Of a stretch of DNA of 64,000 nt, positions 41,438-49,586 are shown in pieces. Under the pieces are notes generated by a model, which saw only the letters and a list, made by a program, of their open reading frames with translations, ran no database searches and was not told the DNA's origin. Positions within the stretch are counted from its first letter, which is position 1; every line of letters starts with the position of its first letter. A program made the translations under genes and the position numbers. Source of the stretch: Elusimicrobiota bacterium (GTDB lineage Bacteria > Elusimicrobiota > Elusimicrobia > UBA1565); the NCBI GenBank assembly GCA_041660925.1, contig JBAZVI010000004.1, positions 124,001-188,000 of the forward strand, in the 5' to 3' direction.

Positions 41438-41726
41438 AATCTCACTTACACCTAACCCCCAATCTATCGAACGAATCCAAGCGTAGGTCTTGCGGCGGCA
41501 GGTTCGACGCATTCATGTGTGGGGTATGGAACTGGGAGGTGTGCGCTTTACAGGCGCACACCTCCCAGTAGCGTCTCCACCCACCCGCCCACCGGGACGG
41601 TTCGCGGCGGCTGTCTTCAGCACGCGATACATCATCCCCCCCTTCCCGCATGATGGGACTGTAGCGGGCGGAATCCTCTCTGTGGTAGTATGGGCTCCTC
41701 GGCGTGATTCCATCAGGAGAAAACAT
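41438..41726. other. Leader region of the OTC gene with a perfect hairpin
   Basis: After the last attC there is a lone ACCTAAC (about 41452-41458) that resembles an attC R'' core without a partner. A perfect 16-base inverted repeat lies at 41531-41546/41554-41569 (ACTGGGAGGTGTGCGC). A TAGTAT (41686-41691) could be a -10 box for the OTC gene, and CAGGAGA about ten bases before the ATG is its ribosome site. No gene is seen. Confidence 0.5.
41531..41569. terminator. Perfect 16-bp hairpin
   Basis: Arms 41531-41546 and 41554-41569 are fully complementary around a seven-base loop (TTTACAG). No T-run follows; it may insulate the cassette array from the OTC gene or regulate the latter. Confidence 0.6.
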
Positions 41727-42728
41727 ATGGCATTCAATCTCAGGAACAGGCATTTCCTCAAGGAGCTGGACTTCACGAAGGAGGAGCTCCTCCACCTGCT
41801 CGCGCTCTCGAAGGACCTCAAGGCCGCGAAGTACGCGGGGACCGAGGGGCAGAAGCTCAAAGGCAAGAACATCGCGCTCATCTTCGAGAAGACCTCGACG
41901 CGCACGCGCTGCGCCTTCGAGGTGGCCGCCCACGACCAGGGCGCCCACGTGACCTACCTGGAGCCCTCCGGCAGCCAGATGGGGCACAAGGAGACGGTGA
42001 AGGACACCGCCCGGGTCCTGGGACGCATGTACGACGGCATCGAGTACCGCGGCTTCGGGCAGGAGATCGTGGAGGAGCTGGCGGCGCACGCCGGCGTCCC
42101 GGTCTGGAACGGCCTGACGAACCAGTGGCACCCGACCCAGATGCTCGCCGACGTCCTGACGATGACCGAGCATTCCCCCAAGCCCTTGGAGAAGATCGCC
42201 TACGCCTACCTGGGCGACGCGCGCTTCAACATGGGCCGCTCCCTGCTCGTGATCGGCTCGATCCTGGGCATGGACGTGCGCATCGGCGCGCCGAAGAGCC
42301 TCCAGCCCGAGCCGGAGCTCGTCGAGAAGTGCCGGGAGCTCGCAAAGCTCTCGGGAGCCCGCATCACCGTGACCGACAAGGTCGAGAAGGCGGTGAAGGG
42401 CGCGGACTTCATCCACACCGACGTCTGGGTCTCCATGGGCGAGCCGAAGGAGGTCTGGGAGCAGCGCATCAAGCTCCTCAAGGCCTACCAGGTCAACCCG
42501 AAGGTCCTGAAGCTCTCGGGGAACAAGGACGTGAAGTTCATGCACTGCCTGCCGGCGTTCCACAACGCGGACACGAAGGTCGGCAAGCAGGTCTCCGAGC
42601 AGTTCGGCCTGAGCGACGGCATCGAGGTGACCGAGCCCGTCTTCGAGTCGAAGGCCTGCATCGCCTTCGACCAGGCCGAGAACCGCATGCACACCATCAA
42701 AGCCGTGATGGTGGCTACATTAGGATAA
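41727..42728 (+). CDS. Ornithine carbamoyltransferase
   Basis: A 333-residue transcarbamylase. The carbamoyl-phosphate motif STRTR is at residues 57-61 and the ornithine-binding HCLPAFH motif is near residue 272. It interconverts ornithine and carbamoyl phosphate with citrulline. The MAFNLRNRHFLKELDFT opening, the LIFEKTSTRTRCAFEVA stretch and the length resemble E. coli ArgF and catabolic ArcB proteins. Without arcA, arcC or other arg genes nearby, direction and role (ATP-making or biosynthetic) are undecided. Start ATG 41727 has a CAGGAGA ribosome site. It ends just before a REP-like palindrome and a strong terminator. Confidence 0.93.
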   Translation: MAFNLRNRHFLKELDFTKEELLHLLALSKDLKAAKYAGTEGQKLKGKNIALIFEKTSTRTRCAFEVAAHDQGAHVTYLEPSGSQMGHKETVKDTARVLGRMYDGIEYRGFGQEIVEELAAHAGVPVWNGLTNQWHPTQMLADVLTMTEHSPKPLEKIAYAYLGDARFNMGRSLLVIGSILGMDVRIGAPKSLQPEPELVEKCRELAKLSGARITVTDKVEKAVKGADFIHTDVWVSMGEPKEVWEQRIKLLKAYQVNPKVLKLSGNKDVKFMHCLPAFHNADTKVGKQVSEQFGLSDGIEVTEPVFESKACIAFDQAENRMHTIKAVMVATLG

Positions 42729-42749
42729 CGCCAGTGACAGTCCCTCATT

Positions 42750-42780
42750 GCCTCCCCCCACGGGGGAGGCAGGAGGGGGG
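42750..42780. repeat. REP-like GC-rich palindrome
   Basis: GCCTCCCCCCACGGGGGAGGC followed by AGGAGGGGGG. It is part of the family at 37451, 47376, 55086, 55883 and 60034. Confidence 0.7.
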
Positions 42781-42794
42781 CGAAACCCAAAAGC

Positions 42795-42826
42795 GAGGGG
42801 CCCGCGAAAGCGGGCCCCTCCTTTTC
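42795..42826. terminator. Rho-independent terminator
   Basis: GAGGGGCCCGC (42795-42805), loop GAAA, GCGGGCCCCTC (42810-42820), then CTTTTCC. It ends the OTC transcript. Confidence 0.92.
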
Positions 42827-42839
42827 CTCCCCAGGAAGC

Positions 42840-44543
42840 TCAGCGCAGCGTCGTCTTGAGCAGCGCCAGGAACCGCTCGAAGTCGAGCCCGGTGAGGACG
42901 GTCACCGGGGCCTCGCCCTCGCCGACCGCGGCCTTGTCCTTGACCGTCATCGCGCCGTAGCGCGGCCCGAACTCGGTGACCACGTCCAGGTACAGCGGCT
43001 CGGAGCGCGTGACGACGGCGGGGTCCACCAGGTAGGCCGAAGCGAGCGCGTCCCAGATGTAGCGCGTCGCCTTCGGGTTCGTCAGGAACTTCGGGTAGTG
43101 GTTGCCCAGGTCGTCCTTGAGCAGCTCGGAGAGCGGCGTCCCCGCGGAGACGAGCTCGTCGAAGCGGGCGCGGTCGATGAGGGCCTGGTTGGTCAGGTCG
43201 AGGCCGATCATCACCTTCTCGCGGATGGGAGCGGCGAGCACGAGCTTCGCGGCCTCCGGGTCGAACCAGATGTTGAACTCCGCGTCGGGGGTCGTGTTCC
43301 CGGGGACGCGCACGTTCCCGCCCATGAACACGAGGCGCTCGATCTTCTTCGCCAGTCCGGGCTCGCGCTGCAGCGCCAGCGCCAGGTTCGTCATCGGCCC
43401 GATGGCGAAAAAGGTCACCGGCTCGGGGGAGCTCGCGAGCGTGCGGACGATGTAGTCCACGGCCTTCGCGCGCCTGGGCTCGATGCCGGAGAACTTCCCC
43501 CCCGAAGGGGGGTTCAGCTTCCCGGGGACGGGCGCGGGCCGGCCGAAGGCGCCCATGAAGCCGAGCTTCCACTTCTCCTTCATCTCCCTGGCCATCTCGA
43601 CGGTGTTGCGCAGAGGATGGTCGGCGCCCAGATAGAAGGGAAGGTCCGGACGGCCGAGGAGTCCGGCCACGTGGGTCATGTACACCGCGCCCTGCAGCGG
43701 CGCGTAGTTGCCCGCGACGAGGGTCACGCCGTCGACGGCGTAGCGGGGGTCTTTGAGCAGCATCGCCAGCGCCACCCCGTCGTCGGCGAAGAACGCCGAG
43801 TCGGTGTCGAAGATCAGGCGCTGTGCGGGCTCCCGGACGTCGCCGGTCGCGACGCTGCGCCGGACCTTCGCCAGGTCGGTCTGGTAGGCGGGACTGGCCG
43901 TCAGCCGCCGGTAGAACTCATCGGCGAGGGTCTTCCCCCCGGCGATGTCGGACGGGTAGTGGACGCCCCCCACGACGCGGTCGAGGGCCGCGGCATCGGC
44001 GCGCTCGAAGTAGCGCTCGCGCCGAGCGGGAACGAGGTCCGCCAGGATATGGGCGAACACGCGCGCGATCATCGCATGCCCGCTCGGATACGAATCCTCG
44101 GGCTCCCGCTTGACGCAGGGCTCCAGGTCGCCGGCGCGCTTGTAGGGGCGCTTGTGATGGAAGCGCTTCTTGAGCACGCTCGAAGAGCGCGCGGCGTCCG
44201 AGCGCACGCGCCAGAAGAACGAGCGTACCTCCGGCTTCAGCGGAAGGGCGAAGGGGCCCGCGGCGCCGATGAGGTGCTCGTAGTCGGGCGGGACCTCGTG
44301 AGCCGCCCGCGCGCAGTCGGAGGGGGTGCGCTTGGCCTGCGCCTCACGCACCGCGGCCAGGTCGGCGATGTCGGCCGCCGAACCGTCTTCCGGCGGGGCG
44401 GCGAAGTCGGCGGAGGTGAAGGCCGCGAAATCGACGTACTGCGGGACCTCGGACCAGAACCCTGAGCCGGCTTTCGGGGCATGGGAGCAGCCCGCGACGA
44501 GGACGCAGGAGGCGAGGCCGGCCAGCAGGGTCTTCGTGGTCAT
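42840..44543 (-). CDS. Lipoprotein fusing a PAP2-type acid phosphatase to a nucleoside hydrolase
   Basis: A 567-residue protein. Residues 1-19 are a lipoprotein signal (LVAGC, lipidated Cys19). The first domain (about 80-215) has the acid-phosphatase motifs K-x6-RP (around KRFHHKRP), PSGH (153-156) and R-x5-H-x3-D (R189, H195, D199), as in PAP2/class A phosphatases. The second domain (about 240-567) is a nucleoside hydrolase, with DTDSAFFADDG (Asp246, Asp248, Asp254-255 for calcium) and TPDAEFNIWFDPEAA. In sequence the enzymes could strip phosphate from a nucleotide and then cleave the nucleoside to base and ribose, a one-chain scavenging tool at the envelope. The pairing of substrates is inferred. 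The start was placed at the ATG next to the lipoprotein signal. Confidence 0.9.
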   Translation of the reverse strand: MTTKTLLAGLASCVLVAGCSHAPKAGSGFWSEVPQYVDFAAFTSADFAAPPEDGSAADIADLAAVREAQAKRTPSDCARAAHEVPPDYEHLIGAAGPFALPLKPEVRSFFWRVRSDAARSSSVLKKRFHHKRPYKRAGDLEPCVKREPEDSYPSGHAMIARVFAHILADLVPARRERYFERADAAALDRVVGGVHYPSDIAGGKTLADEFYRRLTASPAYQTDLAKVRRSVATGDVREPAQRLIFDTDSAFFADDGVALAMLLKDPRYAVDGVTLVAGNYAPLQGAVYMTHVAGLLGRPDLPFYLGADHPLRNTVEMAREMKEKWKLGFMGAFGRPAPVPGKLNPPSGGKFSGIEPRRAKAVDYIVRTLASSPEPVTFFAIGPMTNLALALQREPGLAKKIERLVFMGGNVRVPGNTTPDAEFNIWFDPEAAKLVLAAPIREKVMIGLDLTNQALIDRARFDELVSAGTPLSELLKDDLGNHYPKFLTNPKATRYIWDALASAYLVDPAVVTRSEPLYLDVVTEFGPRYGAMTVKDKAAVGEGEAPVTVLTGLDFERFLALLKTTLR

Positions 44544-44635
44544 GGCGTTTCCTGGAGCGCCGAGGCTCCGTTGAGAACCAACCGGGATATTAGGGCTTAA
44601 GACGCTGAAAATCAACCGAAGGGACCGAGAGGCAC

Positions 44636-45805
44636 TCATCTCCACGCCGGCGCAGGCGCTTGGACCTCCGGCGCGCCGGTCCAATGCCCGGGGTTCTCCC
44701 TTCGATCGCGGGCCTCCAGAACGGACAGACCGTTCCAGTCCGTCTGCTTGACCGTCGGAGCGATCGATGCGGCCGGGACGACCGGAGCAGGGGTGGTCTT
44801 CGGCCGTCTCGCGCGCAGCTCGGCGATCCGGCGTCCGAGGGCGGCGAGGTCGGCGTCGAGCGTCTTCATGTAAGGGCTTGCGGCCGTCGCGACCATCCCC
44901 GCGATGAACGCACGGCCGTCCTTCCCGTTCAAGAAGGCGGCGACCTCCTTCAGGTGCGGCTCGGCCGCGTCGAGCAGAGCGCTGCGGCCGGGCAGGGTCT
45001 CGCGGGTCAACTCGTCGAGCGACGCCCGCAGGTCCCCGAAGGTCTCCGGGGCCGCGCGGTGGACTTTCTCGAAATGTTCGATCTTCCAGCGCCAGACCAG
45101 CGCTTCCCGGCGTCGCCCGCTCACGGACAGGCGGCGGCGCGCCAGCTCCTTCTGTCGGGCGGCGATCGCGGCACGCGGGTCGCGGGCCTCCTCCAGGGTG
45201 AACTCGATGCGGGCCGGGGAATCCGTGAACAGCACCTCGGCGGCGTAAGCGGACGGACTCACCGCGAGCGCGTCGAGGCGCGCCTCGTCCTCGATCGGCT
45301 CTCCGATTTCGAGCGCCGCGGCGGCGCCGACCGCGAGCGAGAACGCCTCGTTGTCGATCGTATGTCCCAGGTCCAACCCGAGCCGGGCGGCTTCCCGCAG
45401 GAGGACCCCGTGCCCGTACAGTTCGTGGGCGAGGGTCTCGAAGAAAGCGCGATGGGAGCCGATGAGCGCCTCGTTGATCTCCACGCGGGCCGGCTCGTGG
45501 TCGACGTCGGTGTGGCCGTGGCTGCCGGAGAAGGACTTCGTGGAGGTGTCGAGCTTCGCGAAAGCCACGACGATCGCCCCCTGCTTCCGACGCCGTGCCT
45601 CCATGCGCCGGACGGTCGCCGAGCGCTGCAGCCGCCCCAGCGCGGCCTCCAGCCGGGAGCGCTCCGAGGAACGCCCGCGGTCGTCGATCGAGACGCCCGG
45701 AAGGGTCTTCGACGGGAGGGTCTCGGCGGTCGAGGTCGCCGTCCAGAGGGCGACGCCGAGCAGGGCGAGTCCCAGGACGCGGTTCCGGAGGGGAGCGCTC
45801 CTCAC
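44636..45805 (-). CDS. Exported protein with HExxH motif, putative metallopeptidase
   Basis: A 389-residue protein with a signal peptide (hydrophobic residues 9-22). The core has LAHELYGHGV (His127, Glu128, His132), a HExxH zinc motif, and DNEAFSLAVG (Glu153) as a likely third ligand 20-25 residues later. The rest is helical and rich in Arg and Ala, and the C-terminus is Pro/Ala-rich. The layout suggests a zinc peptidase of the gluzincin type acting outside the cytoplasm. The family is not one I recognise. It is divergent from the membrane protein at 45868. Confidence 0.66.
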   Translation of the reverse strand: MRSAPLRNRVLGLALLGVALWTATSTAETLPSKTLPGVSIDDRGRSSERSRLEAALGRLQRSATVRRMEARRRKQGAIVVAFAKLDTSTKSFSGSHGHTDVDHEPARVEINEALIGSHRAFFETLAHELYGHGVLLREAARLGLDLGHTIDNEAFSLAVGAAAALEIGEPIEDEARLDALAVSPSAYAAEVLFTDSPARIEFTLEEARDPRAAIAARQKELARRRLSVSGRRREALVWRWKIEHFEKVHRAAPETFGDLRASLDELTRETLPGRSALLDAAEPHLKEVAAFLNGKDGRAFIAGMVATAASPYMKTLDADLAALGRRIAELRARRPKTTPAPVVPAASIAPTVKQTDWNGLSVLEARDRRENPGHWTGAPEVQAPAPAWR

Positions 45806-45867
45806 CTGCCTATTGTATCCTTGCGGGACGAAAGAGAGAACGCGGATTTTGTGCTACCCTCTTGCCC

Positions 45868-47322
45868 ATGGGAACGCAGAAAGAGGCCTTGAACCGGGCC
45901 CAAAGGCTTCCGATCGCCGTTTTCTTCGCCGCCGCTCTCCTGTATCTGTCCATCCCGTCGGCGAGGTACAACTTCGACGGAGTCGCCTGCTCCATCGCCG
46001 TGGAGCTGGGGGACATGCGCCACCTTTTCCACGGCAACCATCTGCTCTACGGCTTCTTGAGCTACCTGTGGTTCACGCTCTGGCGCTTGCTCGGCTACGC
46101 CGGTCCCGCGCTCCAGGCCCTTCAGGTCATGAATTCGGGGTTGGGCGCGGCCGGGGTCGCGGCGTTCTCGCTTCTGCTGCTGCGCTGCGGGTTCAATCCC
46201 GTCTCGGCGGCGCTGGGAGCGGCGGGCCTCATGGTCTCGCAGATCTACTGGGCATGGTCGCTCGAGGCGCAGGTCTATCCTCTGGGCGCCGTCTTCCTGT
46301 TCCTGGCCGCGGCCGAAGCCGTTCGGGAGGAGCCCTCGCCGGAACGCGTCGGGTTGTTCCACGCCTTCGCGATCCTCGGCCACGTCGGGCATCTCATGTT
46401 CCTGCCGGCCGGACTCTATCTGGTACGGGACCGGAGGAGGTGCCTGCGCTACGTCGCGGTACTCGGCGCGACGACCGCCGCGGCCTATGCCTTCTGCGGG
46501 ATCGTGTGGATGCGGCCCCGCTCCTTCGAGGAGCTGAGGGTCTGGCTGCTGGGCAGTTCGGTCCTGACCCTCGATCGGAGCTTCAGCTGGCATGGGGGCT
46601 ACTCCCTGCCGGGGCTCAAGCTCTGGCTGAACCTCTCCCGGACGATCCTCGGGGGAGGACCGATCGCCGGGACGCTCCTCGCGGCCCTCGCGGCGGCGGG
46701 TGCCGCGGCGTCCTGGAGGAGCCGTCCGCGGCCGACGCGCGCCTGCCTGCTGTGGCTGGCGGGCTACGCGGTCCTGTACTTGTCCTGGGAGCCGGGGACC
46801 TTCGTCTACCGCATCACCGACCTGCTTCCCGTCTGGCTGCTCATCCTTGCGGCCTTCGAAGCCCTCCCCTGGAGGCCGTCCTGGAAGAACATCGGATTGG
46901 CGGCGATCGTGGCGGCGCTGGGTCTCAACAATCTCTTCACGGATGCCCTCCCGAACGGCGACCCGCTCCGCAACGCGTCCCTCCAACGGGCCCTCTGGCT
47001 CGGACGGACGACGCCGGAAGGCGCCTGGATCGTCGTCGACAACAACGACCAGGTGTATGTCCCCTATTTCGCGCACCGCAATCCCTTGAATCTGCGCTAC
47101 TACACGGCCCGCAAGGAACTGCTCCGGACGCGTCTGAACGAACTGGGCGCGCAGGGCGCTCCGGTGTTCGTGGTGCCCGAGACGCTTTCGCCGGAGTGGC
47201 GTGAGTGGTTCGCGGCGCAGCGCCTCGAGGGGAAGGGACGCTTCCAGGGCTGGAGCTTGTCCCAGGTCCGCGCGGCCGTTGAGGGGAGCGCGCGTCCCAT
47301 CGTACGCAGAAAAGGGAACTGA
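45868..47322 (+). CDS. Polytopic membrane protein, possible GT-C-type glycosyltransferase
   Basis: A 484-residue protein with about ten hydrophobic helices in the first 350 residues and a soluble C-terminal part. The NFDGVACSIAVE segment after helix 1 has an Asp at the place where GT-C glycosyltransferases keep a catalytic acid. The layout resembles DUF2723 or ArnT-like proteins that move sugars from lipid carriers to proteins or lipids; that is a topology-based guess. The C-terminal region (GAWIVVDNNDQVYV and so on) could be the periplasmic domain. Another membrane protein of the same style lies at 52156. Confidence 0.66.
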   Translation: MGTQKEALNRAQRLPIAVFFAAALLYLSIPSARYNFDGVACSIAVELGDMRHLFHGNHLLYGFLSYLWFTLWRLLGYAGPALQALQVMNSGLGAAGVAAFSLLLLRCGFNPVSAALGAAGLMVSQIYWAWSLEAQVYPLGAVFLFLAAAEAVREEPSPERVGLFHAFAILGHVGHLMFLPAGLYLVRDRRRCLRYVAVLGATTAAAYAFCGIVWMRPRSFEELRVWLLGSSVLTLDRSFSWHGGYSLPGLKLWLNLSRTILGGGPIAGTLLAALAAAGAAASWRSRPRPTRACLLWLAGYAVLYLSWEPGTFVYRITDLLPVWLLILAAFEALPWRPSWKNIGLAAIVAALGLNNLFTDALPNGDPLRNASLQRALWLGRTTPEGAWIVVDNNDQVYVPYFAHRNPLNLRYYTARKELLRTRLNELGAQGAPVFVVPETLSPEWREWFAAQRLEGKGRFQGWSLSQVRAAVEGSARPIVRRKGN

Positions 47323-47375
47323 CCGGCGCGGAGATCCTGCCTCCCCGCGGAAAGGACCTCGCGATTCTGTACGGA

Positions 47376-47411
47376 GGCTCCCCCTACCCCCTTCCCGCAG
47401 GAAGGGGAGCT
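47376..47411. repeat. REP-like GC-rich palindrome
   Basis: GGCTCCCCCTACCCCCTTCC followed by GCAGGAAGGGGAGC. It reaches the thpR stop codon and belongs to the same family as the other GC-rich palindromes. Confidence 0.65.
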
Positions 47412-47952
47412 AAGGACTAAGAAGTCCTAATGGCGCCTCGCACAAAATCTCGTAAGCGTGCCCGAAGGGGGCGGGCTTGCTCGCGTAGAGGCTCAGCTTC
47501 GTCACCGGGCGGCGCAGGTCCAGGACGGGCTCGGCCTTGAGGGCCGCGACGAACTCGGGCGGAGCGGAGGCGTGGCGGTTGCGGCCGAGCGTCAGGTGCG
47601 GAGCGTACGGCCGCGGCTCATCGCGACCGACGAGCGCGGCGACCCCCTCCATCGGGGAGAGCCCTTCGCTCAGCCCGAGCCACACGACCCGCGCCTCTTC
47701 GAAGGAGTCGAACGCGCCCACGCCGCCGTAGACGATCTCGAAGGGGGCCGTCGCGGCGGCGGCGCGCGTCATCAGGTCCTGGATCTCCGGCAGCCGCTCC
47801 TCGGGCGTCGGCCCGAACCAGCGCAGGGTCATGTGCATGTCGCGCGGGTCCACCCAGCGGAAGCTCCCGCCGGCGCGGCGCAGGCGCGCGACGGCCGCGG
47901 CCGCCGCCGTCTTCACCTCGTCGTCCGCCGCGACCGCGATGAATAGCCGCAT
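47410..47952 (-). CDS. thpR: RNA 2',3'-cyclic phosphodiesterase (ThpR/LigT family)
   Basis: A 180-residue member of the 2H phosphoesterase family. The two H-x-T motifs are HMTLRWFG (His40, Thr42) and HLTLGRNR (His119, Thr121). The enzyme opens 2',3'-cyclic phosphate ends of RNA, or ligates 2'-5' ends in reverse. The length is normal. It is eight bases downstream of the methyltransferase gene and likely in one operon with the HAD phosphatase. Confidence 0.9.
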   Translation of the reverse strand: MRLFIAVAADDEVKTAAAAAVARLRRAGGSFRWVDPRDMHMTLRWFGPTPEERLPEIQDLMTRAAAATAPFEIVYGGVGAFDSFEEARVVWLGLSEGLSPMEGVAALVGRDEPRPYAPHLTLGRNRHASAPPEFVAALKAEPVLDLRRPVTKLSLYASKPAPFGHAYEILCEAPLGLLSP

Positions 47953-47960
47953 GCGAAAGA

Positions 47961-48776
47961 CTAGGCAGTCCTCTTGTAAGCCAGAGCGAATATCCGTCTT
48001 CGTCTTCCCACGGGGGCCCGGGGCTCGAGCAGGCCGCCCAGCAGGCGCACCCGCGCGAAGCCCGCGCGGCGCAGCTCGCGCGCGAGGCGCGCGCGGTCGT
48101 ACATGCGCGTGAAGACCTCTCCGCCGTGGACGCGACCGACCGAGCGTTCCCGCGAGGAAGTGCCGCCTCCACCCGCCGTCGGAAGGCGGCCGCCGAGGCG
48201 AAGGAAGACGAACTCCCCCAGGATGGCCGGGTCGCCGCCTTTGCGGAGCCGGCGGCCCTCCAGCAGGTAGAAGGCGGGGAAGCGATGCCAGGTCTGCGCA
48301 AGGAAGTCCCGGCGGCGGAAGCCCGCGTCGAAGAGCTCGAGCGCCAGGACGCCGCCCGGCTTGAGGGCCTTCAGGACCCCGCGCAGGGCGCGGCGGTCGT
48401 CCTCGACGTCCGGGAAGTAGCCGAAGCTCGTCCAGAGGTTCACGACCGCGTCGAACTCCCCCTCGAAGGGAAGCTTGCGCATGTCGCCGTGCACGAACAG
48501 CGGGCGCAAGGCCTTCGGGAGACGCGAAGCCTTGCTCCGCGCGCGGGCGAGATAGGGCCGGGACTGGTCGAGGCCCGTGACCCGCAGGCCCGCGCGCGCG
48601 AGGGGAAGGCTGTGCCGGCCGGCGCCGCAGCAGAGGTCGAGCACGCGGGCGCCGCGCGGCAGGCGCAGGCGCCGCCGCAGTTCCAGGACCTCGGCGCGAG
48701 TGGAGCGGGAGTCCGTGAGCTCCTCGATGGGATAGACCGAGGGCGTGAAGAAGCCCTTCCACCAGTCCCGCTTCAC
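47961..48776 (-). CDS. SAM-dependent methyltransferase (class I)
   Basis: A 271-residue methyltransferase starting at GTG 48776, which overlaps the HAD stop (GTGA). The SAM motif is VLDLCCGAGRHSLPLA (about residues 50-65), followed by VTGLDQSRPYL and the acidic motif FDAVVNLWTSFGYF. The final strands hold LKPGGVLALELFD. The substrate (small molecule, lipid or protein) cannot be read from sequence. It sits between the HAD phosphatase and ThpR. Confidence 0.85.
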   Translation of the reverse strand: MKRDWWKGFFTPSVYPIEELTDSRSTRAEVLELRRRLRLPRGARVLDLCCGAGRHSLPLARAGLRVTGLDQSRPYLARARSKASRLPKALRPLFVHGDMRKLPFEGEFDAVVNLWTSFGYFPDVEDDRRALRGVLKALKPGGVLALELFDAGFRRRDFLAQTWHRFPAFYLLEGRRLRKGGDPAILGEFVFLRLGGRLPTAGGGGTSSRERSVGRVHGGEVFTRMYDRARLARELRRAGFARVRLLGGLLEPRAPVGRRRRIFALAYKRTA

Positions 48777-49504
48777 GGGCGCGGCCCCAGGCCGAACCAC
48801 GAGAGCCAGCGCTTCGTGTCCCGGAAGTCGCGCGAGAGATGGTCGGGCTTCGAAGCCTTCAAGTCTTTCCACGGGGAGAAGCCGGTGCCCACGGCGACCG
48901 TGCGGTAGCCCGCCTTGCGCCCGGCCGCCACGTCGAGCGGGGTGTCGCCGATGACGAAGACGTCCTCGCGCCGCACCTTCGCGCCGGACATCCGCTCGGC
49001 GCGTCGGACCGCCTTGCGCAGGAGCGCAGGCCGGCTCATCGCGTCGGAGCCGAAGCCGCCGAAGGGGAAATAGTCGTTGAAGCCGGAGGGCTCGAGCTTG
49101 ATGCGGGCTCCCTTCTCCATGTTGCCGGTGCCCAGGCCGAGCAGGACGCCGGGGACGCGGTGGAGGCGGCGCAGGAGGGCGCGCACGCCCGGCGGGACGT
49201 GATAGGTCCCGGTGCGCCAGGAGCGGCGCACGTAGGCGGGCAGGAGGCGGAGATATTCGCGGTGCAGGCGCTCCACCTGCCGCGGCGTCGGAACCGCCCC
49301 GGCCACGCGGACGGCCTCCCGGAAGTTCCAGAGGTCGGTGCGGCCGGCCAGCGAGAGTTCGCTGACGGCGTCGCGGCGTCCGTAGAGGTTGAAGACGGCC
49401 TCGTTGAGGGCCTTGCGGCCGGAGCCGCCCGCGCGCACGAGCGTCCCGTCGATGTCGAAAAGGAGCACTTTGACCGTACGTCCCCCCGTGCTCCTTTTCG
49501 ACAT
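48773..49504 (-). CDS. HAD-superfamily phosphatase
   Basis: A 243-residue HAD enzyme. Motif I is LLFDIDGTLV with the two catalytic Asp, motif II is in LLGLGTGN, motif III includes the Arg/Lys of RPALLRKAVRR, and motif IV is VFVIGDTPLDV. It fits the phosphoglycolate phosphatase/Gph-like subfamily (cap type C1). The substrate is unknown. The start codon is uncertain: ATG 49504 lies in one arm of a 19-bp perfect inverted repeat, and a GTG at about 49468 would also give a normal motif I lead. The first gives no ribosome site. The methyltransferase follows by overlap. Confidence 0.82.
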   Translation of the reverse strand: MSKRSTGGRTVKVLLFDIDGTLVRAGGSGRKALNEAVFNLYGRRDAVSELSLAGRTDLWNFREAVRVAGAVPTPRQVERLHREYLRLLPAYVRRSWRTGTYHVPPGVRALLRRLHRVPGVLLGLGTGNMEKGARIKLEPSGFNDYFPFGGFGSDAMSRPALLRKAVRRAERMSGAKVRREDVFVIGDTPLDVAAGRKAGYRTVAVGTGFSPWKDLKASKPDHLSRDFRDTKRWLSWFGLGPRP

Positions 49505-49506
49505 CG
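49450..49506. repeat. Perfect 19-bp inverted repeat over the HAD gene start
   Basis: Arms 49450-49468 and 49488-49506 are exact inverted copies (core GATGTCGAAAAGGAGCAC) around a 19-base loop. The right arm includes the ATG at 49504 and the left arm the FDID codons. It could hide the start codon or create two start options. Confidence 0.85.
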
Positions 49507-49532
49507 TATAGATAAATTTTTTCTTAACCCCC

Positions 49533-49586
49533 GGGCAGGATCTTGCGCTCGAAGGACGCTTCATGTCAGAGCGCAAGATTCTGCCC
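49533..49586. repeat. Inverted repeat over the hutI stop
   Basis: Arms 49533-49550 and 49569-49586 match at 17 of 18 positions (GGGCAG-ATCTTGCGCTC). The right arm is the end of hutI. It may be the hutI terminator; a U-run on the transcript side is lacking. Confidence 0.8.
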
